NCBI GenBank assembly: GCA_963923035.1
Contig: CAWUKT010000074.1
Location: 1 to 36,074, forward strand
Direction of reading: 5' to 3'
Length of the DNA: 36,074 nt
Source of the DNA: CAWUKT01 sp963923035
Lineage (GTDB): Bacteria; Bacteroidota; Bacteroidia; J057; JADKCL01
Shown here: piece by piece, positions 24,873 to 33,236 of the stretch
Layout: every line of letters begins with the position of its first letter
Numbering within the stretch: position 1 is the stretch's first letter
The notes under the pieces: generated by a model
Told to the model about the DNA's origin: nothing
Database searches by the model: none
The model's input: only the letters and a program-made list of their open reading frames with translations
Translations under genes and position numbers: made by a program

Positions 24873-25598
24873 TCAGGCCATGGCCGTGGCCACGACTTGG
24901 GGACGCCAACGTTTCAGGAGTCGTTCGTAGATGGTAATGTTCATGAGTATCAGCCCCATTCCGTAGAATGAATCTTCGAATGGAATCGTTCCGATGCGAA
25001 TGCCCAGATTTTCCAGGTCATTGTACCACACGACTTCGCCTTCAATCCAGGTGCCGGTGAGGACGCCATTGATCAGGAGGAAGGGAACGAGGATGAAGAG
25101 GTAGGCAAAGAAAAACCGTCCCAGCCAGACGCTCTTTAGCCAAAATAAATTGACACCCAGGACGATGGCCAGGAAGCCAAAGGCAGTTACCGTATACCAA
25201 CGGTCCCAGAAAATGGCTGCCATGAGAATGCTGCCCCCAAACAGGACATACCCAATGACCTGACGGGCAGGCCCGAAATAATCCCGCTTGATGAAGAAGT
25301 TGAGAACTTCATACGTGAAGACGCAGGCATAGGGAATGGTGAGGAAGAACAACCACTCTTCAATGGGGAGATTGGCGATTCGGACGCCGGTGAGGTAGCG
25401 GTCGTTGAAGCCCCAGACGCCCATGTCGGTGAAGAAGATGTCCCACACCACGAAGATGAAACCCGTCAGGAAAATCGCCGGGAAGAGCGCCTTCCACTTT
25501 TTATACAGGGTAATGCGCCATTCAAAGCTCTGGGCCAATGGGTAGGACAGGGCAAAAATGTTCAGTGCGAGGTACAAATAGGCGGGTTTCCACTCCAT
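24873..25598 (-). CDS. crtYcd: CrtYc/CrtYd-type fused lycopene cyclase
   Basis: A membrane cyclase of 241 residues made of two homologous halves. Each half has three to four membrane helices and the hallmark acidic motif: P78-I-E-E81 (in L-P-I-E-E-W-L-F-F) and P206-F-E-D209 (in I-P-F-E-D-S-F-Y). This is the fused form of the heterodimeric CrtYc/CrtYd lycopene beta-cyclases common in Bacteroidota. It closes beta-ionone rings on lycopene. With CruF and CrtD beside it, a one-ended cyclisation to gamma-carotene is likely. It lies last in the carotenoid operon, 6 bases after crtZ. The start at ATG 25598 gives the expected first helix. Confidence 0.88.
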   Translation of the reverse strand: MEWKPAYLYLALNIFALSYPLAQSFEWRITLYKKWKALFPAIFLTGFIFVVWDIFFTDMGVWGFNDRYLTGVRIANLPIEEWLFFLTIPYACVFTYEVLNFFIKRDYFGPARQVIGYVLFGGSILMAAIFWDRWYTVTAFGFLAIVLGVNLFWLKSVWLGRFFFAYLFILVPFLLINGVLTGTWIEGEVVWYNDLENLGIRIGTIPFEDSFYGMGLILMNITIYERLLKRWRPQVVATAMA

Positions 25599-25604
25599 AA
25601 CAGG

Positions 25605-26084
25605 TCAGGTTTTGGCTTTTTTAGCTTGGGCACGACGGGCTTCGAGGTAGTACTTCATCGGGACGATCAACATGCCAAAGCATTCGCTGTCTTCCTTGCC
25701 GAGGTGCTTGTGGTGGACTTTGTGGGCTTTGCGAATGGCCCGGAGGTAAGAATGATTGGACTTCTTGAACCACTTGAAGCGACGGTGAATGAACACGTCG
25801 TGGACGACGAAGTAGGCGAATCCGTAGACTGCAATGCCGGCCCCAATCCATACCCGGACTTCCACCCCGTCCATCAGGCCGGTCATGATCAGCAGCCAGG
25901 AAGGGATGGCAAAAATCAAGAAGAAAGCGTCGTTCTTCTCAAAAAAGCCCGGTTCCTTCTGGTGGTGGTCTTTGTGCAAGCTCCACAACAGGCCGTGCAT
26001 GATGTACTTATGGGCAAACCACGCCGTGAATTCCATGAAGAAAAACGTCGCAATCAAGGCCGATACATTCAAAAGCATCTGCAT
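25605..26084 (-). CDS. crtZ: Beta-carotene 3-hydroxylase CrtZ
   Basis: A membrane di-iron hydroxylase of 159 residues, which adds the 3-OH to the beta-ring. All four His clusters are present: H25-K-Y-I-M-H30, H37-K-D-H40-H41, H95-D-V-F-I-H100 and H121-K-V-H124-H125. F-E-K-N-D follows the second and S-E-C-F-G-M-L the last, both typical of CrtZ. An open frame extends far upstream to 26573, but that overlaps cruF on the same strand in another frame. The ATG at 26084, two bases after the cruF stop, is the right start. Confidence 0.93.
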   Translation of the reverse strand: MQMLLNVSALIATFFFMEFTAWFAHKYIMHGLLWSLHKDHHQKEPGFFEKNDAFFLIFAIPSWLLIMTGLMDGVEVRVWIGAGIAVYGFAYFVVHDVFIHRRFKWFKKSNHSYLRAIRKAHKVHHKHLGKEDSECFGMLIVPMKYYLEARRAQAKKAKT

Positions 26085-26086
26085 AA

Positions 26087-26749
26087 TCAGACAGTCAGAT
26101 TTAAAATTCCAAAGAATAATATTTGTATCACAAACAGCCCGAAGGCCGTTTTGTTCGCGGTCGGGAACTTGAGGCCGTGGTAGGCCAAAAACAGCGCAAA
26201 GGAGACACCAAACCACGCGATGTAGTTCCGCAGGGGAATGATTCCGCCCTCCCAATCCCAGAAATCCAGCCGAATGGCCATCGGCTCGATCAGCACGTCC
26301 AGGCCCACCATCAGCAGGGCCGAGACCAATGCCTTGAGGAGCAGGGGCCAGCGCTTGTTGGCAACGAAGCTCCCAATGCAAAAGACCAGCAGCAGCCAGT
26401 TGACGCCCATGGCCAGGGGGACGTCCCACAACTTGGGGCCCAGCGTTTCGCCGTACCAATACACGCCGAAAATGACCTTGGTCTCGACCCCGGCCACCTC
26501 GATGAAGAAGCCCGTCAGGAAAGCCAGGGCGGCCATCAGGACCGTTTTCGGTTGCCAGCCCTCCTGGTTCCACAGGAGGAGGGCCACACTCAGGACCAAA
26601 GTCACCGGGGTCAGCGGAAGCACCAAGTCCTGGAAGCTGGTCGAAATGCCGACCACGCCCACGGTATAGATGATGACCAAAAACAGCAGGGAAAACTCGG
26701 CCTTGTACTGCCGCCAGTTGCCCACGTATTTTTTCACCAGCGTACTCAA
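26087..26749 (-). CDS. cruF: Carotenoid 1',2'-hydratase-like membrane protein (CruF, PF04240 family)
   Basis: A polytopic membrane protein of 220 residues. The family marks are G-P-K-L-W-D-V-P-L-A-M-G-V-N-W, M-V-G-L-D-V-L-I-E-P-M-A and F-W-D-W-E-G-G-I-I-P-L-R-N-Y-I-A-W-F. These match the carotenoid-biosynthesis family containing CruF, which adds water across the 1',2' bond of an acyclic psi end. The frame is open to 26842, but its upstream part reads as a shadow of crtD. I take TTG 26749 as the start because it overlaps the crtD TGA (TTGA), in keeping with the operon's coupling; a GTG at 26737 is the alternative. No ATG is available before the first membrane helix. Confidence 0.8.
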   Translation of the reverse strand: MSTLVKKYVGNWRQYKAEFSLLFLVIIYTVGVVGISTSFQDLVLPLTPVTLVLSVALLLWNQEGWQPKTVLMAALAFLTGFFIEVAGVETKVIFGVYWYGETLGPKLWDVPLAMGVNWLLLVFCIGSFVANKRWPLLLKALVSALLMVGLDVLIEPMAIRLDFWDWEGGIIPLRNYIAWFGVSFALFLAYHGLKFPTANKTAFGLFVIQILFFGILNLTV

Positions 26750-28257
26750 ACCGCGACCTCCTGTTTCAATTCGGGTTGGTATTGGTAAGGAACCTCCACC
26801 GAGGGCACCAGGTCTCCGACAATCTTGCCCGAGAGCAAGCACAGCGGAATTCCGCCGCCGGGGTGGACGCTGCCGCCGCAGAAAAAGAGGTTCTTGATCT
26901 TGCGGGAAAAGTTGGGGTGGCGGAAAAAGGCGGCCATCCGGTCATTGGAACTGGCTCCGTAGAGGGCTCCCCGGTAGCTGCCGGTACGTTGTTCGATGCG
27001 GATGGGGTCGAGGTAATCCTCCGCAACAATATGCGCCTCCACATCGGTATTGAGCATGGGGCGGAGTTTGCGGAGAATCTTGCCGCGGGTGGTCTCCCGC
27101 AAAGTCTCCCAGTCCTGGCCGGTATTGCAAGGCACATTGACCATCACAAACCAGTTCTCGCCTCCCGGCCGGGCGTCGCCGGGCTCGTATTTGGAGGTGA
27201 TGTTGATGTAAATGGTGGGATCTTCCGAAACCGTTCCGGTCTCGAAGATCTGCCGGAATTCTTCCGCGTAATCCTGGCTGAAGAAGATATTGTGGAGGTC
27301 GAGTTGGGGAAATTCGCGGTCGAGGCCCCAATAGTAAATGAGCGCGGAACTGGACCGCTCGTATTCCAGTATTTTTTCGGGCGCGGGTTGATCGGGGAGG
27401 AGGTGGCGGTAGGTCGGAACCACATCGACATTGCTCACTACGATGTCCGCCGGAACAAATTCCCCATTGATCTGCACTCCCTTGGCTTTTTTTCCCTCCA
27501 CCACAATGCGCTCCACCGGGGTATTCAGCGAAAACTCAACCCCCAGGTCCTTCGCCAGCCGGCCCAGACTTCCCGTAATCTCAAACATGCCTCCCCTTGG
27601 GAAGGCCGCCCCAATGCCGTGCTCCAGGTGCGGGATCAGGTTCATGATGCCCGGCGTAGTATAGGGATTGGAGCCGTTGTAGGTGGCGTAGCGGTTGAAC
27701 AATTGGACCAGGTGGGGGTGCATGAGGCGCTTCTCGTTGACCTCATTCAAAGAGGAAAACAGCCCCAACCGGTACAAATTCAGAACGCCCAGGAGGGTAT
27801 CTCGGGTCAGGTAGGTGGACAATTTGTGGAGAGAGCGTTCGAGAAATACACCCTTGGTATAGCGGTATTTCATCTCCGCATTCGCGAAGTAGTTCTCCAC
27901 GACATGCGCCGGGACTTCCAGCTTGGATTCGATTTCCTGGGCAAACCGGGAAGTATTGGCGAAGCCATCGATTTGGATGCCGTCGGGGAAAAAGTATTTG
28001 CAGGCGACTTCCAGGGGGACATACTCAAAATAGTCCTTGGGATCGCGGCCCACCAATTGGAACAGCTCGTCAACGAGGTGGGGCATGGTGAACAACGATG
28101 GACCCGCATCGAAGCGGTAGCCATCCAGTTCGAAGAAGCTGAGTTTACCGCCCAGGTAAGAATTGGCTTCAATCACCCGGACCCGGTAGCCCTTGTGGGC
28201 GAGTCGGATGCTCGTGGCAATGCCTCCAATTCCAGAACCAATGACGATGGCTTCCAT
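26746..28257 (-). CDS. crtD: CrtI-family carotenoid 3,4-desaturase (CrtD-like)
   Basis: A FAD-dependent desaturase of 503 residues with the Rossmann motif I-V-I-G-S-G-I-G-G-I-A at the N-terminus and the C-terminal G-G-S-V-H-P-G-G-G-I-P block of the family. Features leaning to CrtD (1-hydroxycarotenoid 3,4-desaturase) rather than phytoene desaturase are R-Y-A-T-Y-N-G-S-N-P-Y-T-T-P-G and the D-A-G-P-S-L-F-T-M-P region. It is also the second CrtI homologue in the same operon. It would introduce the 3',4' double bond after CruF hydration. Its stop overlaps cruF and it starts 6 bases after idi. The CrtI-versus-CrtD split between the two homologues is inferred. Confidence 0.82.
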   Translation of the reverse strand: MEAIVIGSGIGGIATSIRLAHKGYRVRVIEANSYLGGKLSFFELDGYRFDAGPSLFTMPHLVDELFQLVGRDPKDYFEYVPLEVACKYFFPDGIQIDGFANTSRFAQEIESKLEVPAHVVENYFANAEMKYRYTKGVFLERSLHKLSTYLTRDTLLGVLNLYRLGLFSSLNEVNEKRLMHPHLVQLFNRYATYNGSNPYTTPGIMNLIPHLEHGIGAAFPRGGMFEITGSLGRLAKDLGVEFSLNTPVERIVVEGKKAKGVQINGEFVPADIVVSNVDVVPTYRHLLPDQPAPEKILEYERSSSALIYYWGLDREFPQLDLHNIFFSQDYAEEFRQIFETGTVSEDPTIYINITSKYEPGDARPGGENWFVMVNVPCNTGQDWETLRETTRGKILRKLRPMLNTDVEAHIVAEDYLDPIRIEQRTGSYRGALYGASSNDRMAAFFRHPNFSRKIKNLFFCGGSVHPGGGIPLCLLSGKIVGDLVPSVEVPYQYQPELKQEVAV

Positions 28258-28263
28258 GCAATC

Positions 28264-28797
28264 TCAGGTGAGGGGTAAGGTCGCGGTTTCGAACCGGTTC
28301 AGGACCTGTTCGAGGCAAATCCGGAACCAAACGGTATAATTTTCGGGGTGTTGAGCGACATCCCGACGCAAATCTTCCAGGCTGACTGCTTTCCAGCCGT
28401 CGGTTTCGGCTGGGTTCAGGACCGGTTCCCCGGCAAAGGTGCCGATGAAGACATGATCCAATTCGTGCTCGATCAATTCGCCGACCTGCTCCTTGTAGAT
28501 GAAGTGGAAAATTTCCTCGAGGGGCGTATCGAAGCCCATTTCTTCGCCGAGGCGGCGATGCGCCGCCTCCAGAGCCGTTTCACCCATCCGCGGATGGCTG
28601 CAACACGTATTCGTCCACAGGCCGGGCGAATGGTACTTGTACGCCGCGCGGCGCTGCAAGATCAGTTTCCCGTCCGGAGTGAATACAAACACAGAAAACG
28701 CACGGTGGAGTTCTCCGCTCCGGTGCGCTTCCATTTTGCCCATCGTGCCCCGTTCCCGGTCTTCACGATCGACCAAAATCACTTGTTCTTCCTGCAT
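28264..28797 (-). CDS. idi: Isopentenyl-diphosphate delta-isomerase, type 1
   Basis: A Nudix-fold enzyme of 177 residues that interconverts IPP and DMAPP, the C5 units for carotenoids. The catalytic Cys lies in T-N-T-C-C-S-H-P (Cys66). The Nudix box reads A-A-H-R-R-L-G-E-E-M-G, and the catalytic Glu lies in E-H-E-L-D-H (110-115). The metal-binding His residues in E-A-H-R-S-G-E-L-H-R-A-F are conserved. The start is ATG 28797, which has an AGAAAGGA-like ribosome site just upstream; a TTG at 28827 is the longer, weaker choice. It is embedded between crtB (56 bases upstream) and crtD (6 bases downstream). Confidence 0.93.
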   Translation of the reverse strand: MQEEQVILVDREDRERGTMGKMEAHRSGELHRAFSVFVFTPDGKLILQRRAAYKYHSPGLWTNTCCSHPRMGETALEAAHRRLGEEMGFDTPLEEIFHFIYKEQVGELIEHELDHVFIGTFAGEPVLNPAETDGWKAVSLEDLRRDVAQHPENYTVWFRICLEQVLNRFETATLPLT

Positions 28798-28853
28798 AAC
28801 TATCCTTTCTCTACTAAGCTCATCCAAAGGTACACAATCCCCGTCACCCGGGA

Positions 28854-29690
28854 TCAGATCAAATTGAACTGGTGACGGACCAATGAACCCACGAAGAGCG
28901 CATATTTTTTCTGGTTCGGAATGCGGATCCGCTCTTCCAGAATGCGGTTGTGGGGGAGGGACCGAATCTTGCGGAAGAGGCGGCGGTAATATTTATAGGC
29001 CATGTAGACCCCGAAACGGGCGTCTTTGGGCAGCATCTTGATGCCCTTCAGGCCATCGTCAAAGTCTTTTTCGATGTCGGCTTCGATTTGAGCCTTCGTC
29101 TCGGAATCGAATTCTTCCACTTCCAATCCCGGGAAATAGGCCCGGCCCAGGTTGATATAGTCGGCGTGGAGATCCCGGAGGAAATTGATCTTTTGGAAGG
29201 CCGAACCGAGGCGCATCGCGTAGTAGCGCAGCTTTTCGTAGGCTTCTTTTTCCCCGTCCACAAACACACAGAGGCACATCAACCCGACGACTTCTGCCGA
29301 TCCGAGGATATACTCCTCGAAGGATTGCTGGTCGTATTCCGTCTGCTCGAGGTCCATCTCCATGCTGTGCAAGAAGGTCTCGACCAGCTCCAGAGGGATA
29401 TTGTAGCGGCGGACAACGGCTTGGAATGCGTTGAGAATGGGGTTGAGGGAGATACCTTCCTCAATGGCCTGATAGGTGTCGGCCCGGAACCGCTTGAGCA
29501 GGTCGGCCTTGTCGAAGTCGTGGAAGGTATCCACGATTTCGTCGGCAAAGCGGACGAAGCCATAGATGGAGTAAATCGGATCGCGGAACCGCTTGTGGAG
29601 GAAGCGGATTCCCAAAGAGAAGGAAGTGCTGTACCGCTTGGTTGTCAGGCGGCTGCACCGCACCGATACGTCATCGAAGATTGCTTTCAT
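28854..29690 (-). CDS. crtB: Phytoene synthase
   Basis: A prenyl-transferase of the squalene/phytoene synthase family, 278 residues, condensing two GGPP molecules to phytoene, the first committed carotenoid step. The two Asp-rich magnesium sites are visible: D50-E-I-V-D54 and N-F-L-R-D173-L-H-A-D177, the latter followed by L-G-R-A-Y-F-P, a strong family marker. Its ATG overlaps the crtI stop (ATGA). GGPP synthase (crtE) is not in the window and must be supplied from elsewhere. Confidence 0.95.
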   Translation of the reverse strand: MKAIFDDVSVRCSRLTTKRYSTSFSLGIRFLHKRFRDPIYSIYGFVRFADEIVDTFHDFDKADLLKRFRADTYQAIEEGISLNPILNAFQAVVRRYNIPLELVETFLHSMEMDLEQTEYDQQSFEEYILGSAEVVGLMCLCVFVDGEKEAYEKLRYYAMRLGSAFQKINFLRDLHADYINLGRAYFPGLEVEEFDSETKAQIEADIEKDFDDGLKGIKMLPKDARFGVYMAYKYYRRLFRKIRSLPHNRILEERIRIPNQKKYALFVGSLVRHQFNLI

Positions 29691-31177
29691 ACCTCTGGAT
29701 TAATGAATTCTTTGGCGATTTCACGGGCGACAACGCGGCCCGAGATCAGAGACGGTGGCACCCCCGGACCGGGGACGGTCAATTGACCGGTATAGAACAG
29801 ATTGCGGACCTTTTTGCTTTTCAGGGAAGGCTTCAGGATGGCGGTTTGGCGCAATGTATTGGCCAGACCGTACGCATTTCCCTGGAAAGCGTGGTAATCA
29901 CTCACGAAATCGGAGTGGGCGTAGCTCCGCTTATAGATGACATGGTCACGAACGTTCTGTCCCGTTAGACGTTCCAAACGCTCCATGATCACGTTGTAGT
30001 ATTTTTCCCGAATGGCATCATCATCGTCCTCCAAGCCAGGAGCGACGGGAATCAGCAGGAAAAGGTTTTCCTTTCCTTCGGGAGCGACCGAAGGATCGGT
30101 TTTAGAGGGAACACAGGCATAAAAGAGAGGATTGCTGGGCCAAACGGTCTTGTCGTAGATTTCCACCGCGTGCTCTTCGAAGTCTTCGTCGAAGAAAAGG
30201 TTGTGGTGGAGCAAGCCATCGAGCTTTTTGTCCAATCCAATATAGAACAACAGGCAGGACGGAGCCATGGTCCGCTTTTGCCAGTAGTCTTCGGTATAGG
30301 TGCGGGAGGGAGCGGGCAAAAGGTGCTGCTCGATGTGGTGGTAATCGGCCCCGCCGACGAGGACATCGGCTTTGAAGGTCCGGCCATCTTTCAGGATCAC
30401 CTCTTTGAACTCTTTGCCGGCCACCCGGATTTCTTTGACTTCCGCCCCGAACTCAAACTTGGCCTCTTGCTCCTCGGCCAGCTTATGCATGCCCCGCACA
30501 ATTTCGTGGAACCCGCCCATGGGGTACCAGGTTCCCAATTGCATGTCGGCGTAGTTCATGAGGCTGTACAATGCGGGAGTGTCCTGGGGCTTGGCGCCGA
30601 GAAACAGGACCGGGAATTCGACGAGGCTGAGAATGCGGGGGTGGGAAAAGTACTTGCGGACGTACTTGGAGAAGGATTTGAGGAGGTCCAGCTTGAAGAC
30701 GCCCTTGACGACGCGCCAGTCGGCGAATTCCATCAGGGAGCGGCCGGGTTTGTAGACCAAATCGTTGATGCCCACATCGTACTTGTACGAGGCATCGGTG
30801 AGGAAATTGCGGAGCTTCTCCGCGGAACCAGGCTCGTGGGATTCGAAGAGGTCTTCGATGCCCTTCATGGTGGCCGGGATGTCCCAGTAATCCTCCTTCC
30901 CAAAAAAGACCCGGTAGGACGGGTCAAGGCGGATGAGATCGTAGTAATCAGAAGGCTTTTTCCCGAACTGGCTGAAAAAGGACTCAAAAACGTCCGGCAT
31001 CCAGTACCAAGACGGCCCCATGTCGAAGCGGAAACCTTCCGCGTCGAAGTAACGGGCACGTCCACCGGGCATGGAATTTTTCTCCAGCACCGTGACGTCA
31101 TATCCGTCCTGCGCGAGGCAAGCTGCGGCTGACAATCCGGCGAATCCGGCTCCGATTACGATTACAGAATGAGGCAT
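29687..31177 (-). CDS. crtI: Phytoene desaturase CrtI
   Basis: A FAD-dependent desaturase of 496 residues taking phytoene to lycopene. The N-terminus carries V-I-V-I-G-A-G-F-A-G-L-S-A and then M-P-G-G-R-A-R. The conserved F-D-M-G-P-S-W-Y-W-M-P-D-V-F is typical of Bacteroidota CrtI, as is L-D-P-S-Y-R-V-F-F. The C-terminal FAD motif N-L-F-Y-T-G-Q-L-T-V-P-G-P-G-V-P-P is intact. It is the first gene of the seven-gene operon, so the pigment promoter should lie in 31178-31366. I found no clean TTG-N20-TAnnTTTG there; a TAGCGTTG about 25 bases upstream has one mismatch but no partner box. Confidence 0.93.
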   Translation of the reverse strand: MPHSVIVIGAGFAGLSAAACLAQDGYDVTVLEKNSMPGGRARYFDAEGFRFDMGPSWYWMPDVFESFFSQFGKKPSDYYDLIRLDPSYRVFFGKEDYWDIPATMKGIEDLFESHEPGSAEKLRNFLTDASYKYDVGINDLVYKPGRSLMEFADWRVVKGVFKLDLLKSFSKYVRKYFSHPRILSLVEFPVLFLGAKPQDTPALYSLMNYADMQLGTWYPMGGFHEIVRGMHKLAEEQEAKFEFGAEVKEIRVAGKEFKEVILKDGRTFKADVLVGGADYHHIEQHLLPAPSRTYTEDYWQKRTMAPSCLLFYIGLDKKLDGLLHHNLFFDEDFEEHAVEIYDKTVWPSNPLFYACVPSKTDPSVAPEGKENLFLLIPVAPGLEDDDDAIREKYYNVIMERLERLTGQNVRDHVIYKRSYAHSDFVSDYHAFQGNAYGLANTLRQTAILKPSLKSKKVRNLFYTGQLTVPGPGVPPSLISGRVVAREIAKEFINPEV

Positions 31178-31366
31178 ACCGACGTTACTATGGGGTTATA
31201 CAACGCTATTAATTGCGGCCAAACGGCCCTATCAGTCCCAAACAGGTCAGGAATTTTGCACTGTTTAATGCTTTTTTAACCGATATTGAACAAAATTGGT
31301 TGCCACAAATTCATATTTTTTACCAACAGGTCGCGTAAGTGACTGAAAGGCAATTGGATAAAAATG

Positions 31367-31404
31367 ATTCGGGGCGGTAAATCTGCAGATTCACCGCCCC
31401 GAAT
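31367..31404 (-). terminator. Long hairpin terminator of the MORN-repeat gene
   Basis: ATTCGGGGCGGT pairs with ACCGCCCCGAAT over 12 bp, with the palindrome AATCTGCAGATT filling the middle. On the minus strand the hairpin is followed by CATTTTTATCC. It lies about 40 bases past the stop of the minus-strand gene at 31445. It also shields the carotenoid operon, which starts further on in the same direction. Confidence 0.85.
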
Positions 31405-31444
31405 TGTTCAGGATTGGACCCAGGAGGAGATTCCCCGGGGGAAA

Positions 31445-31867
31445 TCAGTACGTTTTCTTGCTGATCTGAATGCCCAGCGTATTGTATTCTTTCCAGAGAC
31501 CGGTTTTTTGCCCCTGTCGGTAAGCGCCTTCGATCTTGGGCTGACCATTCTTGTGGTACCAAACCCAATCGCCGTGGCGAACCGATTCCGAGCCTTTGAC
31601 GCCATAGCCGCCTTCCGACTTCACTTGGCCATCCCGGTAATATTCCTTCCACACGCCGTAGACATTCCCATCCTTGTAAATGCCTTCCCGTTTTACCGAG
31701 CCACTGTCCCAGTAAAAGGTCCATTCACCTACTTTCTTTCCATTGGACATATTGCCCTGGAACTTCTTCTTACCGTTTTCATAATAGTCAGCGACAGCAC
31801 CATCTTGGGCGGGGAGCAATGCAAAGGAAAAGAGGGAGAGGATAAAAATTAAGACTGCGTTTTTCAT
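31445..31867 (-). CDS. Secreted MORN-repeat (YwqK-like) protein
   Basis: A 140-residue protein with a signal peptide (I-F-I-L-S-L-F-S-F-A-L-L-P-A-Q), then about five MORN_2-type repeats: Y-Y-E-N-G-K-K-K-F-Q-G, F-Y-W-D-S-G-S-V-K-R-E-G, Y-Y-R-D-G-Q-V-K-S-E-G, W-Y-H-K-N-G-Q-P-K-I-E-G, and a last G-L-W-K-E-Y-N. Such proteins are often labelled toxin-antitoxin YwqK antitoxins, but the exported form here is common in Bacteroidota and has no known partner. It is likely periplasmic or surface-facing. It stands 45 bases behind the TlpA-like lipoprotein and ends at a strong terminator. Confidence 0.85.
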   Translation of the reverse strand: MKNAVLIFILSLFSFALLPAQDGAVADYYENGKKKFQGNMSNGKKVGEWTFYWDSGSVKREGIYKDGNVYGVWKEYYRDGQVKSEGGYGVKGSESVRHGDWVWYHKNGQPKIEGAYRQGQKTGLWKEYNTLGIQISKKTY

Positions 31868-31912
31868 GGACTAAAAATAAAAGGACTCAGGAGGGACGCC
31901 AAACTGAAATTT

Positions 31913-33052
31913 CTACATTTCTTTCGTAAGGATGGCCGGTCCGTGTTGTTCCAGCAGTTGGGGCATGTTGGTTTCCAGCTCGGCGGCCCGGATATTCTTG
32001 CTCACCAGTCCGCCCCTCGCATCCAACAAATAGGTCGTCGGGATGGTCGGGACATCGTAGCCCATCAACGCCTCCGCATTCCAGGCGCCACTTTGCCAGA
32101 TATTTCCCGGCCAGGCCAGTTGGGCCGAAGCCGCTTCCCATTCGTTCCGGAAATCATCGATCGACACCGAGAAAATGCTGAATCCGTCCGCCGCATATTC
32201 CCTGTACAATTTATTGAGCAGTTCATTTTCCTTCCGGGAGTATTCGCAGTAGCTGGCCCAAAATACCAACAAGGTCATTTTTCCCTTCGAACCTTTCAGG
32301 TGGACTTCTTCTCCCGTCGGATTCGTTCCTTCGATGTCCATGGGTTCGGTGCTGTAAAAAGGTTCCTCAATCTTGGCCAGTTCCACGCGCATGGCCTGGG
32401 CAAAGGCCTGCTGGCTTTCCTCGGAGGGCAAGCGGTCCAACTCCGTTTGGATATAGTGATAATTCCCGTCGATGTTCATGGAATACATGGCGTAGGTCTT
32501 CAGCTCGGGAACCGAGACCGAGTCGATGAACGTGCGGAGGTACTGGCGGTAGGTGAGGAGGGCGTTGTCCACGGCCGCTTCCTGGTTGCGCCACTTGTCG
32601 AGGGTCGTGCTCTTGGGGATCAATTGAAGGCGCTTTTTCTCATCCATGTACAGCTTGAAAAAGGTATTGCGCTGCATGATGAAGTCGTGCAGCACCACCG
32701 ATTCCCGGTTCCCGGAAAATTTCCAGGAGCCGCGGACCTGCGGGTCCCATTCGAAGTTGAGCTGGTCTTCCCGGGGGATGAAGGCAAAGTGGGAGCCGGA
32801 AGCGGGAAAGCGGACTTCGTAGAAAATGGTTTGGTTGGCGGGGAGGACAAATGAAAAGGAGCCTTCTTCGCCAATGATGGCGGAATCGAGCGGGTAGACC
32901 CGCTCCGGGGTGACGCGGTCCAGGACCACCTGGCCACGGTAATTCGTCGTCTGGCCATCCAATTGCCAGTGACCATCGGGCGGTCCCGAGGCCCCGCAGC
33001 CGGCCGTAACCACCAGCAAAAATGCCATCCATCCCAGAAGTCTACCTTTCAT
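31913..33052 (-). CDS. TlpA-like thioredoxin-fold lipoprotein with degenerate CxxS site
   Basis: A 379-residue lipoprotein: lipobox T-A-G-C with Cys19, then an N-terminal beta-rich domain (about 25-120, of the kind that precedes many Bacteroidota TlpA domains), a helical stretch and a thioredoxin-fold domain from about 230. The active-site segment reads F-W-A-S-Y-C269-E-Y-S272-R-K-E-N, so the second Cys of the usual C-x-x-C is Ser. The cis-Pro loop (T-I-P-T-T-Y-L-L-D) is kept. A classical disulfide reductase cycle is not possible with one Cys. I start at ATG 33052, which places the lipobox properly; the frame stays open far upstream without meaning. It is divergent from the sugar dehydrogenase gene. 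Confidence 0.85.
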   Translation of the reverse strand: MKGRLLGWMAFLLVVTAGCGASGPPDGHWQLDGQTTNYRGQVVLDRVTPERVYPLDSAIIGEEGSFSFVLPANQTIFYEVRFPASGSHFAFIPREDQLNFEWDPQVRGSWKFSGNRESVVLHDFIMQRNTFFKLYMDEKKRLQLIPKSTTLDKWRNQEAAVDNALLTYRQYLRTFIDSVSVPELKTYAMYSMNIDGNYHYIQTELDRLPSEESQQAFAQAMRVELAKIEEPFYSTEPMDIEGTNPTGEEVHLKGSKGKMTLLVFWASYCEYSRKENELLNKLYREYAADGFSIFSVSIDDFRNEWEAASAQLAWPGNIWQSGAWNAEALMGYDVPTIPTTYLLDARGGLVSKNIRAAELETNMPQLLEQHGPAILTKEM

Positions 33053-33236
33053 AGGGACAAGTTTCAATTCTCGGGGGAGAAATTCAAGTGGGAGAGAGGG
33101 GAATCGATAAGGGGCAATCGGGCCAACGGGTCTCCCCAGGATTCGCTGCTTCCTTTTGGCTTCCCTCGGTCTTTGTAAAGTCAGTTCACTCGAAATGGGA
33201 TGGTAATTGTGGTGATTTATTGTTTCTTTACCCGCT

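Noticed and set aside
26085..26573. N-terminal extension of the CrtZ frame
   Set aside because: It lies in another frame of cruF on the same strand and reads as low-complexity; the ATG at 26084 gives a normal CrtZ length.
26776..28278. 500-codon plus-strand open frame opposite crtD
   Set aside because: It mirrors the crtD gene, whose motifs and operon context are clear; the plus-strand chain has no family character.
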